A DNA stretch of 64,000 bases from positions 29,885,001 through 29,949,000 of the forward strand of contig CM065384.1 of assembly GCA_033060915.1 (NCBI GenBank), written 5' to 3'. Position numbers and translations under genes: made by a program. Under the pieces are notes generated by a model, which was not told where the DNA came from, searched no databases, and was given only the letters and a program-made list of their open reading frames with translations. Shown piece after piece: positions 31,797 to 43,344 of this stretch (positions are counted from its first letter, which is position 1; every line of letters starts with the position of its first letter). This stretch comes from Euryodendron excelsum (Eukaryota; Streptophyta; Magnoliopsida; Ericales; Pentaphylacaceae).

Positions 31797-32260
31797 AACC
31801 ACACCGGCTCTGGGTATCAAATCGGTAATGTCCCGAGAATACTTTTTATAGTATTCTCAACCTTCCTTTACCTTTCCGGATCATTCCGAGTTAGTTTTGG
31901 CCAACCCGGTACAAAATGACCGTTTTGCCCCTAGAGGGCCGGTCTCCTTCTTCGACCACACCGGCTCTGGGTATCAAACCGGTAATGTCCCGAGAATACT
32001 TTTTATAATGTTCTCAACCTTCCTTTACCTTTCCGGACCATTCCGAGTCAGTTCCGGCAAACCCGGTATAAAATGACCATTTTGCCCCTGGTAAGCCGGT
32101 CTCCTTTTCCGACCACGCCGGCTCTGAGAATCAAACCGGCAACCTCCGGGAACATTCTGAATAATGTTTCCAGATCCCAAGTCTTCTTCTGGGACAATCC
32201 GAGTTCACCCCGGCAGCTTCCTAGTTCGATTGACCGTTTTGCCTCTAAGGGCCCGGTCAA
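31797..32260 (+). repeat. Three diverged 157-bp units in copy B
   Basis: The phrase ccggctctg recurs at 31804, 31961 and 32118, a period of exactly 157. Each unit carries gaccrttttgcccct. The third unit is more diverged. Similar units occur in copy A (about 20750-21070) and copy C (about 50850-51340). Confidence 0.8.
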
Positions 32261-32504
32261 CCTTTTCGACACATTTTGTCCTCGCTTTTCAAGTTAAATA
32301 CCTCTAGGACACTATCTTAAGTGTTCCTGCTCCTTTCTGGCCTTTCGGGTCATTCCCGGCTCCTCCAAATCATTCCCGGACTTTCTAGAGTCACTCCTAG
32401 TAAAGCTAGGCTAAAAGTTGCACAGTAGTCACTAGTATAGGCGCCCAAATCTAGTCAAAGATACGTTGCTTGCCAAATTATAAAGTTTCCTAAGTGGCTG
32501 GAGC

Positions 32505-32600
32505 CACTAGTAGTGGCGCCAAGCCAAGAATTGGCCTAGCGCCACTCCTAGTGGCGCTAAGAGCAATTTTGCCCTAGCACCACTGCAACAGGCGCCAGGT
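32505..32600 (+). promoter_or_regulatory. Cluster of ggcgcc/agtggcgc palindromic sites upstream of the TATA box
   Basis: Within about 100 bp there are several copies of agtggcgc, gcgccact and ggcgcc in both directions. A matching cluster lies in copy A (21290-21360) and copy C (near 50440-50630). The place, just upstream of the TATA box, suggests binding sites or a hairpin. No factor is identified. Confidence 0.45.
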
Positions 32601-32611
32601 TTGTCCAACTT

Positions 32612-32620
32612 CTATAAATA
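32612..32620 (+). promoter_or_regulatory. TATA box of giant LTR copy B
   Basis: ctataaata followed by cagagcctc, at the same place as in copy A and, reversed, in copy C. Confidence 0.7.
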
Positions 32621-33469
32621 CAGAGCCTCATTCAACGTGAAAGGGGTCTGCAAACTTAACCTAAAAATCCTATATTTCGATATACAGAGCTCGAGCACCC
32701 CCTAAACCCTAGCCCCCTATACACTTATACACTCCCCCATACACTCATACACTAGCCTTTAACCATCCTTTGAAGACTTGAAGAGTCGCTATCTAAAGCT
32801 TGAAGATAACCCTTGAAGGTTGAAGAAGAAGATCAAGACGAATACCGAAGATTGAAGACAAGCAAGGCGCGCAAAATAAAGAAGACATACGGTAGGATTT
32901 CTATTTAAATTTCCGCACTTCCCCCCCTCTCTCTTCTCTCTCCTAACCCACTTAGGTTTTCTCTATTTTAATCCCCCATCTCTTTCCTCCGCTTTCTTTG
33001 CATGCTTGAAACAAGGGGATTCCCGGTCCATGTGTAGGATTGGACTATTGGAGAGTCACCGTGTCGGGGGCTTTCTTCTAGTCTAACCAAAGACCACGTG
33101 GGTTCGGCCCCCCTTGATTATGTGGTGAAGCCTTAGCCTTGTATGTTCACGACCCCAAATTACATTGTGCATATCATAGTCTTGCATCTTCCAAAATTCG
33201 TTTTCAAACTCGTTTTCAAAACCGTTTTCAAACTTGTTTTCAAAATTGCATCAAAATCTCTTTTTCAAAAACTTGTTTTCAAAATCACAATTCTAGGGTG
33301 ATTCTAGCCTTTCCATGGCTAGGGTTGCTTTAGGAAAGTGTTCCATTAAAAGTGACCAATATGGTCCATATTTTCAAATCTTATTGTTTTCCAAAATCAC
33401 TTTCCTAAAGTGGTTCTAACCCTCTTATGGTTAGAATTGTTTTAGGAAAGTGAGAGGTTTTTATACCTT

Positions 33470-34995
33470 CTAAAAACTCTCTCTTTCAAAAATCCCTCTT
33501 CCTAAAAATCTCTTTTTCAATATACTTTCCTAAAACTCTCATCTCCAAAGTTGTTTTAAAAAACTCCCTCCAAAATCTATTTTTCAAAGCTTCCTTTTTC
33601 AACTCCTTTCCAAAAACTCCATTTCCTCAAAATTCACTTTCTAAAAACATGCCCTAAATTCACTTTCCTAAAAACTCTCTCCAACAATCTCATTCCCAAA
33701 AATCTTCCTAAAAACTCTCTTTCCAAAATCTCTCTTCTAGAAACTCCCCTCTAGGATTTTTCTTCCAAACACTTGTTTCCAAAAAACGCACTTTCCAAAA
33801 CTCCTCTTTAAAATCTTTTTTCAAAAACTCTATCTTCAAATTCACTTTCCAAAAACTCTTCCCTAGGATTCCTTTCTAGAAAACCTTTGTTTCCAAAAAC
33901 GCACTTTCCAAAAATCCATTTTCCTTGGAGCCTAAGTCAAACCCTAGAACCCACAATTAGGAAACCCTAATTTTCTTTCTAAAAACATGATTTTCAAACT
34001 TTGCTCCAAACCTAGGTTTCCAAAACCTCTTGTTTTCACATCTAAACTATACATGTTTCCAAAACCTATTTTCTACGTCAAAACTATAGCCTTCCAAATC
34101 TAGGGTTTCTAAAACCTCCCTTTCCAAATCCTTGCCAAATCAAATCTTCGCTTTAGGAAATCAAATCCAATCTCCCCGTTTAGGAAACTAGATCCCGTCC
34201 TCCGTTTTTGGAAACAAAATCAAACCTTCTCTTTTAGAAGCAAAATCCAACCCTTTCCTAAATCCAAATATTTCCTAGTGCAAATCTTTCGTAATCTTCC
34301 ATTTTCCTAAATCTTAAGTTTCCAAAACTTGAACATAAAATCTTTCCTTAAACATTAAGCTTCTAAAACTTTCCTAATTCAACCCTTTCCTAATTCTACC
34401 CCTTTTCAAATCTTAACTTTCCAAATCTAAATTTTCAAACCTTTCTTAAACTCAAACCTTTTCTTAATCTCAAGATTTTCTAAAACTCTAAAACTTTCTA
34501 AATCTCAAATCTTTCCAAATTCAAAACTTTCTTAAGTTAAATCTTTCTAAACCTAAATCTTTCTAAATCCCAAACTTTTCAATTTTCAAAACTTCCCTAT
34601 TTCAAAAATTTTCAAATTCTAAACTTTCCAATTTTCAAAACTTCCTAATTTATAAACCTTTCCTAAAACAACACTTTTCTAATTCGAAACTTTCCAAATT
34701 CAAAGCTTTCCTAAGTTGAAACTTTCCTAATTCTAAAACCTTCCTAAATCGAACATTTCCTAATTCAAACATTTCCTAAATCCAATCTTCCCTAATTTCC
34801 TAAACCTTCCAAGTAAAGTCAAATGTTTTCTAAGTCTCTTCTCTTTCCTAAGTCTAGGTTTCCTAAAACCAAGTCTTTCCAAAATCAATCTTTCCAAAGC
34901 AAGTCCAATCTTCTCAAATTCAATCTCCTCTTCTAATCTCAAATCAAATCCAGTTTTCAATTCAATCTCTTTCTTCTAATCTAATTTCTCTCTTC
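33470..34995 (+). repeat. G-poor low-complexity leader of copy B
   Basis: Irregular repeats of tttccaaaa, ctttcctaa and aaactctc type over about 1.5 kb, with few G residues. Counterpart of 22250-23815. Confidence 0.8.
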
Positions 34996-35831
34996 AAATC
35001 AATCTCTTTTCAATCGGACTCTTGTCCGAACTACGACTGACCTGATTTCCCCAAAGGGATATGTAGGTAACCTTCATAGGTGTGGCCACAATACTTTTCA
35101 AACTTTCAATTCCACCCTCATGGGTGTGGTCTCCACATTTTTCCAATCTCAAATTCCAATCTACTTTCAAAATTCTAATTTCAAAATTTCTATTTTCAAA
35201 TTTCTACTTTCACTTTTCAAACTTTCCAATTTCAATTCTATCTCTCTTCAAATCTATTTTTCAATTCTTTTCTATTGCACTTACATATCATGCATCATGT
35301 TAGTTTCTCTTTAAACATTATTTTTTAGAGTGGATAGGATTGGCCAATAGTTAGTCGAAGACTCTCATAGGTGAATATAGGGTAGATTGACATGTAGGTA
35401 CCGAAAGGGCGGGGTAGGGTGATAGCTTAGTGCATCTTCCCTACACGTAACCAACCTCCGAACCTAAGATCACTGATTTCAAAGACCAAAACAGAGTTAT
35501 TTTTCAAAAAGGGCTAAATGTTTTCCAAAAGGTTGCCAAATAACCTGTTTTCTTAAAAACCCTCTCTCGAGGAAATATTGTCAAATCGTTTTTCAAAAAC
35601 CCTAAGTGTAGTCTTCGGATTATTCTTAGTTTTTAGGTGACCTAACTCACCTTAATCAAGTTAGGTGGCGACTCCGAATCTTTTTCAAAAGCTCTTTATT
35701 CAAATCAATTTTCAATTCAAACCTAGTCGCACTCATTCTTTTAAGAGGGTGAGTTCTAACGAGAGAGTATAGCATTTTTTCCACTTGGGTGAGTATTCCT
35801 CGAGTGCGAAAAATCTGGGCGCAACAATGTC

Positions 35832-37800
35832 CTTGTAGGATAATCTATTTGTACAATAATAAATGAATCTAAAACACGCTTGAAGCGTGGGAGACCTGTC
35901 AATGCAAAAGACACTATTTCCAGAAAAAGAAAGACACAAGAAAAAATGCAAAAGCAAGTTGATGCTCTTGAAGAGAACACAATATCCAAACTTCCTGAAG
36001 AAGAGAATCCTAAAGAAGAAATTTCAGAAGAGAAACCTCCTGAAGAAATATCTCCTGTAAGTAATATGATACCTGAAAATAATGAGATCTCAATAAGTTA
36101 TATGAACAGATGGGAAAGTTGGAATAGAAATAAGATGGTTGTCAACAACGTATTTTCATGTACAGTAGCTCTTGATATTACTAGAAGTAATGAAGAGACT
36201 GAACTATAGACAGTTGACGTAGAATTGATTGGCCAAAATGGAAAGAAGCTATTGAGGCAGAATTACACTCATTAACATAATGTAAAGTATTTGGACCTGT
36301 AGTTCACACACTTGAAAATGTGAAACCAGTTTGATATAAATGGGTATTCGTACGAAAGTAAAATGAGAAAAATAAATTAGTACGATATAAAGCTCGACTC
36401 GTAGCACAAGGTTTCTCACAACGACCTGGTATTGACTATAATGAGAATTATTCTCCTGTAATTAATGCAATTATATTCAAATTCTTGCTTAGTTTATCAG
36501 TCTCAAAAGGACTAGATATGAGTCTAATGGATGTAGTGACTGCCTCCTTATATGGGGAATTGGATAATGATCTATATATGAGAATCGCTGAAGGATTTAC
36601 GATGCCTGAAGCAAATATTTCAAAACCACGAAATTTGTGTTCAATCAAGTTTCAAAGATTATTATACGGGTTAAAGCAATTCGGTTGCCTATAGTACAAT
36701 TGTCTAAGTGAATATCTTTTGAAAGAAGCATATGTGAACAATGCCATTTGTTCATGCATTTTCATTAAGAAATTAGAATCCAGATTTGTTGTCATTGCAG
36801 TCTATGTTGATGATTTGAATCTGATTAGAACTCCTGAAGAGATTACTAAAGCTGTTAATTATTTAAAAAAGGAGTTTGAAATGAAAGATCTTGAGAGAAC
36901 CAGGTATTTTTTTGGATTACAGATTGAGCACTTATCAAATAGAATTCTTGTCTATCAATCGGCATATGTTGAAAAGATTTTAAAGTAGTTTTACATGGAC
37001 AAAGCTCATCTATTAAGTTCTCAATGGTTGTCCGTTCACTAAATGTACAGAAAGATATTTTTCATCCTCAAGAAGATGGTGAAGAACTTCTTGGTCCTAA
37101 AGTACCATATCTTAGTGCAATCGGTGCTCTTATGTATCTTGCAAATTGTATAAGACCTGATATAGCATTCTCTGTCAATTTATTAGCACGATATAGTTTT
37201 GCACCAACACAAATACATTAAAAAAGAATTAAACATATACTGCGTTACCTATGAGGGACAACTGATATGGGATTATTCTATTCAAAGGAGTCACAACCTG
37301 AATTGATTGGCTATGTTGATGCTGGCTATCTTTCTGATCCTCATAAAACTAGGTTTCAAACTGAGTTTGTGTGTACTTATAGTAACACTTCTTTATCTTG
37401 GCGATCGGTGAAGCAAACATTAACTACAACTTCTTTAAATCATTCTGAGATAATTACAATTTATAAACAAGCCGAGAGTGCATCTGGCTAAGATCCATGA
37501 TTTAACATATTCAAGAAAGCTGTGGATTGTCTACAATTAAAGATACTTCGACAATATTATATGAGGATAATACAGCTTGTATTGCACAGATTAAGGGAGG
37601 CTATATCAAAGGTGACAGAATGAAGCATATTTCTCCAAAGTTCTTCCATATACACGAGCTCCAAAAAAGTGGTGATATTGATATCCAACAAATATGATCT
37701 AGTGATAATTTGGCAGACTTATTTACTAAAACACTACCAACTGCAACATTTGAGAAGCTTGTGCATGGCATTGGTATGCGCCGTTTCAAAAATCTTTCAT
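35832..37800 (+). pseudogene. pol: Copia integrase C-terminal part, RT and RNase H
   Basis: The reading resumes with the lysine/glutamate-rich linker KRGRPVNAKDTISRKRKTQEK...EENPKEEISEEKPPEE (35880-36060). RT follows: VRYKARLVAQGFSQRPGIDYNENYSPV (about 36380-36460), SVSKGLDMSLMDVVTASLYGELDNDLYMRIAEGF (36505-36600) and the YVDD centre in AVYVDDLNLI (36803-36814). RNase H has GYVDAGYLSDPHKTRF, SWRSVKQTLTTTSLNHSEI (about 37400-37455), a remnant near 37565 and SSDNLADLFTKTLP (37685-37740). Stops occur at several sites. Confidence 0.88.
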
Positions 37801-37970
37801 GAAGCAAACAAAGTTCTTACTATTCAGGAGGAGTTAAGTACTATATTCTTTTTCCTTCGTTATGGTTTTTTCCCACTGTGTTTTTTCTAGCAAGGTTTTA
37901 ATGAGGCAGTTTTAATATACTCAACAAAATATACATCTTGTATTCTTTTGCGATCATCCAAGGGAGAGCC

Positions 37971-38250
37971 TGACGTAATGGATGACCTCTATCCATTTAG
38001 TGTCGACATAAAGGTATTGGCTGCCTTTGTAATGCATTTGTCCACAGCCCCCCTCTCCTTGCGTCCTCGACTCTAATTCACTATAAATAGAGATGTCTAA
38101 AGATAATTCTAGGTACAACCAAAAGAATAGAGAAATAATAGAAAGGAAGAAGCAGAGAGAAAATAAAAGGAAGAGCAGTATAGGTAATCTACAAACACCA
38201 TGTTGTATTTTTATTTTGTATTGGCAATAAAGTTTTGGGTAGTCCAAAAG
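37971..38250 (+). repeat. Probable 3' LTR of the second copia element
   Basis: A purine tract aagggagag (37960-37968) precedes tgacgtaatggatgacc. Inside are a TATA box ctataaatag (38081-38090) and aataaag (38227). The right end is not certain and lies somewhere before about 38374, where a duplicated intergenic block starts. Confidence 0.5.
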
Positions 38251-38373
38251 ATCAACCTCTAAATGTTTCAAAAGAACGAATATGATAAATATTTGACAAT
38301 TCCTGAATAACTATCCACTATATTTTGTATTGAGTAATTTTTTTTGTCTTATATTCTTTACTTTTATAATAGT

Positions 38374-39165
38374 AGAACATAATTTAAGCATTAGAATCAT
38401 ACAACAATCACAACAATTGGTTTTAACACAAAATTCTCACTTCATAGTGAATGTATTTTTATGAACAAAAAATCAGCTCAACATAAATGCATGATTTATA
38501 TCTATTGTTTCATTTTTTTAAATATATATATATATATATATGTATTTTTTTTTTCATTTACACCTAGTTCCCCAACCTCTTGTGTACTTAAAGCAATTTC
38601 ATATAAAATGTAATTGTCACTTCTTTGCACTAAGGCACGTATGACAATCATACTTAGACATATCCCTCAGCTAGGAACCTTTGTGACCCCAAGGTTGCCA
38701 CAAGTTACCAACTTGTGACACTCTTTACCACTTCAACCATTATCGTCCTCGATGATGCTTCCACAAGTGTCAACTTGTGACATTCTCTACCTCTCCAACC
38801 ATCATTGTCCTCAATGATGCTACCGCACCACTGGACTCTCACACTAGGAACTGTTAGATGACCTTACACTAGCTCAATGGCTTGCTGGTTCTCATGTCTC
38901 CAATTTGATTCCTCACCTTGCCTTCTTGCGACAAAGCAAGTACTTAGGGATTTATGAGAGAAAATTGCCTCAATTTTTTTTTTCCAAAATCAATAGTCTC
39001 TCACTTGCAAAAACATCATGAACTGCCAGCATCGGCACACACTAATAGGGGATAAGAGGTACAAAATTATTTTTTTCCCTTATTTATTATATGAAGGAAA
39101 AAACATTCCAACCAAACACATTATTGTTATTGTGCTGAACTAATAGTGAATCAAAATAGACTATG
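38374..39165. repeat. Duplicated intergenic block, copy 1
   Basis: It matches 46022-46850. Shared phrases include gcataatttaag, ...catacaacratcacaa..., ...acaaaattctc..., ...caaagcaagtacttagg..., ...gagagaaaattg... and ...ggataagagrtacaaaat... Copy 1 has an extra piece at about 38640-38830 that copy 2 lacks. No element ends are visible. Confidence 0.6.
38698..38822. repeat. Two tandem 63-bp units with palindromic starts
   Basis: Units 38698-38760 and 38761-38822 share ccacaagt...aacttgtgaca, ...ctctaccwctycaaccat and gtcctcratgatgct. Each begins with a short palindrome (acaagtt-acc-aacttgt in unit 1). The piece is absent from the duplicate block at 46022. Confidence 0.7.
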
Positions 39166-40123
39166 CTGTGTCTACTTCACTCATGTACTGTCCACGACAA
39201 ATCACCAAACTTTACATCCTTATCAACAATCTTCACAGAACTTGTTTTGAAATTGCCTAGCTTGTTTCCTTCAGTAGAGGAGGAAGAGAAAAATGATAAC
39301 ATCAAACAATGGAAAATTTTGGAGTAAAAATAGCCCAGGATATCTTTAGAATTTGAGATGATGCAATAAACAGACATCCAATTGAATATGGTTGTGGATA
39401 TTGAATATTCCAACTTCTAAAATAATTAAAAGGTTTAGATAGGTAACACAATACAATTGGCTTCCCTTAAACGCTGCAAAATTTTCAGTATCATAATAGG
39501 AAGAATGAATAGAACTTTTTTTTTCTTACTTACTAGATATATATTTAATCTGGAGGATTGTACTGAACTCCTTGGTTAATGGCATGGTTAGAATATGCCT
39601 CGAATACACAAAATTCTAATGAAAAATGCTTGTAAATGATTCAGGAATTCACTTACATCCTTCGGAACAATATGAATGCACAAATGAAAAGTATATTGCT
39701 ATACATTTGCTCGTAGCAAAGCTTAATTTCTATTATTAGGGAAAATTTATCTCATGTGAATCTTGGCCTAATTATAGAAGTCCACTTTTCCTGTATTAAC
39801 GTCAGTCTATGATTCTATCCATGTAGCTACTAAATCACACATATGCAGCTACTTCATATGACAAAATGAATCCTCAAACAAGACACTTCCCAAATTCATA
39901 TTTCTACTTCATATTAAAAATAGTTACAAAATGAAACAACACACTCAAGTTTAATGAATCAAACGCACAAAATCCATAAGAACAACATCATAATATGGTG
40001 AGGGGCAAGTCTGTAAAGTAATGAGTTATTGCAATTACGAAAAAAGTTTCCTTGCATCCCTAATAATAACAATATTTACTAGGTATATATAGCCTCCACA
40101 ATTGGTTTACAGAGTTATATTTG
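39166..40123. other. Intergenic sequence, no gene seen
   Basis: AT-rich. The ORF reading at 39177-39413 on the minus strand has no recognisable domain. Nothing supported is visible. Confidence 0.5.
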
Positions 40124-40757
40124 TTAAGAGAATGAAAGTAGACACTAAAAATCCTTACTTTGCAGCTAGCAAAATGAAGAGCAACTAATTCATACCTTTG
40201 TCAATAATATAATATTAGATATACTCAAGAAAGAGGGCCAGAAAGTTATGCATTCTATTAATATTTAAAAAATGAATAACTGTAGCATTTAGATATCTTC
40301 TTGTACAGTCATATGGGGTTATCCAATGATTAGCTAGTTCTCATGCTAAGTATAATGTTTCAAGTTCGACCCTTTTGTGTGCCCTCTTATGATTAGTCAT
40401 TATTCATGCAGTACATAAAGTTTACATAGTTCGTAGAGACAATAGCGCTACACAAGTATAAGAGATTTGTAGGTTGTAGGGTATAAAGAATTATGACCTT
40501 CTGAGTATATCTCATGACAGTACCAGGATGTTTAAATTTCTGTTATAACATTTTTAATAATCCACAAATAACTAATAAAAAGAGGGATTTAGTTTCATTC
40601 TTGATTATGACATTATAATCCTTGACATACTATGATGGAATTCAATATCTTCCTAGCAATAGTTTTGGATAGGAGACCACTCTTCAAGTATTTAGAACCT
40701 TCAATTTCTTCACAACATCTGAGATTTTTCACCCTAGTTTTAATGCAATTAAGTGGC
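40124..40757. repeat. Duplicated intergenic block matching 1418-1770 plus 8208-8341
   Basis: Uninterrupted counterpart of the block split by the gag-only element. It carries an additional internal stretch at about 40505-40620 that the other copy lacks. It serves as an empty-site reference for the insertion at 1771. Confidence 0.6.
40312..40376 (+). repeat. tRNA-derived SINE-like head
   Basis: The sequence ttatccaatgattagcta resembles a tRNA-type A box and gtttcaagttcgaccc resembles a B box, about 35-40 bases apart. Relatives lie at 1604-1672 and, more diverged, near 46250-46315 and 38853-38900. It does not fold as a complete tRNA, so it is not called a tRNA gene. Confidence 0.35.
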
Positions 40758-41945
40758 TTGAGTATATTCATTTTTTTTTTACCTTTTTGATTTATTGATT
40801 ATGATTTGATTCTTTTTTTCTTTTGCTTTAGTTGACCCATTTTGATGCAAACTGAGTAGGGATGGGTTATTGGAGCATTGAAATAAATTAAATTCTCGGC
40901 TGATGTTAAATTAAATTTTGGGCTGACGTTGTCAAAAGTGACCCTGTCCAACGAGTCAAAACATGTGACTTTTAAGGATGAATTCTATTGCCATCCAAAA
41001 GTAGAAATTTGTCGTTTTATAAAAATTTTGATTGCTCATAATATTGTTGAGAAATTTTGTTGACTTTTGTTTATTAATCAAATTTGGGCAAACTCAAAAC
41101 TTTTTAATTGCTTAGAATATTGTTAGAAACATCCAATTTTGTTGAGTTTATTGTAGAAGGTTAACACAAATTTAGTAAGTTATTTTTATTTTATTATTTT
41201 TCGTTAACTATAATCTAATAAAGTATATTTCATGAGTTTTTCGAATAAGATATAAATGATGTCCTCAGTTGCTTGTTGATGAATTAAAGAAAAATTTACT
41301 AAGAGAATTTATTTATATTCATTATTTGTGTAATTGTTTTGGTAGTAATTCAATTGTTCACACTACCTTGCAACACTTTTTTTCTTTGATGCATCACGAA
41401 ATTGGTTGATGGATCTCATTTTTATATTTGCGCTTGATAGTTCTATCGATAATCTTACACCCTTATTGTAATTATTATTTCTTTTTATACCAAGTAAGAA
41501 ATGGTGTTGTTAGGATTGAACCAACGAACTCATTGTCGCCCAATCAATCCCAAAATTGGGTACCAGACACCATAACCCATAAATTATCCTCCAATGACCA
41601 TGGAGTATTGGATAACCAATGGACATACCAAATCTCTAACCTTTAGGAGTTGCCCAATCTCGGCAACTAGAGCTTCACAACACTGCACATGAAGCATAAC
41701 TTTAATGAGAACTATAAATAACCGATATAGAAGTCTATAAACCACTCCCCAGTGATCGGAGAAATCACTTAGTGCATGATTCCACGAATGACACCAGGAA
41801 TAGTGTACATAATATATGTTAGTATCCTTCTATTTCTTAAGATTTTGACTAAATTGTTCATAACTATGGTTGCCTATATGAAGAGGAAGAAGAAGAAATC
41901 CAAATCATCAATCAAGATCAGTCCAGCACCAACTAAACAATGTCC
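40758..41945. other. Intergenic or LINE 5' sequence, no gene recognised
   Basis: AT-rich. The last part (about 41490-41945) has more balanced composition and could be the 5' region of the LINE, but no ORF1 RNA-binding domain or CCHC motif is seen. Confidence 0.4.
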
Positions 41946-42660
41946 ATGAATTTACTACCATGGAATGTAAGGGGGTCTCGGAAGGGCAGAAAGGGAAAGA
42001 TGGTTAGAATGCTAATAAAGGATAAAGCAGTGGATATGATCCTTATTTAAGGAACAAAATGAAATGACTGTAGCCAGAAGGAGGTGTAATCAGTTTGGGG
42101 CAGCAGAGATTGTGGATGGTAGGCATCTAATGCAAACGGAAACTTTAGAGGTTTGTTATGCATGTGGGACCTGGATTTCTTCTCTTTATCCACGTCTACT
42201 ATTGATCAGAATTTCATAGTGCTTCAAGGACATCTAAAAGATAGTTTTGACTATGTAATTGTGAATTGCTATGGGCCTAATGATGGTGGAGAAAGATCTT
42301 TGATCTGGGACAAGTTCTTGGCTTTGAGATCTTCCTTGCAATTGCCATTGTGTATTGTTTGAGATTTTAATGAAGTTCTCAAAATTGGTGAAAGGAAGGG
42401 ATGCTCCAAAGTCACAAGTGGAATGAAATGTTTCAAGAATTTCGTTTCTAAAGCTGAGCTCAATGATCTTCCAATGGAGGAAAGATTTTTCACATGGACT
42501 AATATGTAGGTTAATGAGAAGTGGAGCAGGCTAGACAGGTTTCTAGTCTGCAATCAATGGCTGGACAAATGCAAATGTTCTCAACTGGGCCTTCAAAATA
42601 GACTCTCTGATCATTGTCCTGTTCTTCTCTCAGATGAGAAAAAAGAATGGGGCCCCAAAC
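41946..42660 (+). pseudogene. LINE ORF2 endonuclease domain
   Basis: Apurinic-endonuclease-like segments appear in order: LPWNVRGSRKG at the start, VNCYGPNDGGERSLIWDKF (about 42265-42320), DFNEVL (about 42363-42380, where the preceding glycine codon is TGA), RLDRFLVCNQW (about 42528-42560) and LSDHCPVLLSD (about 42601-42633). These are the known metal- and DNA-contacting motifs of plant L1 endonucleases. Frameshifts and stops break the frame. Confidence 0.8.
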
Positions 42661-43340
42661 CATTTAAGGTTTTTGACATTTGACTCAACATGGGCAGTTT
42701 CTCTAAACTTATTAAAGCATCTCGGAAAGAATGCAATGTGCAAGGATGAGCAGGTTTTATTCCCTTCAAGAAAATGCAAGCATTGAAATCTAGCATCAAG
42801 GATTGGAGGAACAACAACTTGGGTGATTTATCTAGTCAAATTAGATCCCTCATTGATTTGATTCATGACTTGGTTCTAAAGAGTGAGGTGTCCACAATGT
42901 CGGATGCTGACATTATGGCAAGAAGTCAAGCAAAATCTGATCTTTGGAAAGTATTAAGATTGGAGGAATCTGTGGCAAGAAAAAAATCTAAAGTCTAGTG
43001 GTTGAAGCTTGGTGATAAGTACACTTCATTCTTTCATATCACTATGAAATCGAGTTTAGAAAAAATTATATTGCTCATATTTACTCTAAAGGAAGTCTCA
43101 TCAGTGATCTAGCTCATGTAAAAGATGAAGCTGTCTCTTTCTTCTATGAGCTCCTAATAGAAAAGAAGCTAGTTAGGGCTAAGTTGGGTGGTTCCTTTCC
43201 CCTTAAACTCAAAGATGATAGCTGCATATGGCTTGAATCTGCTTTCTCTGAAGTAGAAGTTTGGAATGCTATGAAGAATTGTGATGGATGCAAAGCCCTT
43301 GAACCAGATGGCTTTAATTTTAACTTCATAAAAAAATTCT
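42661..43340 (+). pseudogene. LINE ORF2 linker between endonuclease and RT
   Basis: The linker between endonuclease and RT reads ALKSSIKDWRNNNLGDLSSQIRSLIDLIHDL...EESVARKKSKV-stop-WLKLGDKYTSFFH, typical of plant L1 elements before the RT fingers. Two frames are needed to follow it. Confidence 0.7.
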
Positions 43341-43344
43341 AGCC

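Larger units (their letters stand above)
30635..35826 (+). mobile_element. Giant solo LTR, copy B (5.2 kb)
   Basis: It starts tgtaagcacctc and ends gggcgcaaca. The exact 5-bp TSD atgtc lies at 30630-30634 and 35827-35831, inside the copia pol reading. The layout is an 81-bp array, a hairpin series, three 157-bp units, a ggcgcc cluster, a TATA box, a long G-poor leader and a terminal block with caccttaatcaagttagg. There is no coding sequence of its own. The long ORFs over the 81-bp array are artefacts of a repeat length divisible by three. Confidence 0.88.
29993..38250 (+). mobile_element. 3' part of another Ty1/copia element, interrupted by giant LTR copy B
   Basis: The 5' LTR, gag, protease and the first half of integrase are absent. 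The fragment begins within integrase at the junction with the truncated Tork-like LTR and runs through RT and RNase H to a probable 3' LTR starting at 37971. The pol reading is split at 30634/35832 by a 5.2-kb solo LTR with an exact TSD. The copia lineage is not assigned. The end of the 3' LTR is not sharply defined. Confidence 0.75.

Noticed and set aside
40312..40376. tRNA gene
   Set aside because: Box-like motifs are present but no acceptor stem or cloverleaf can be formed.
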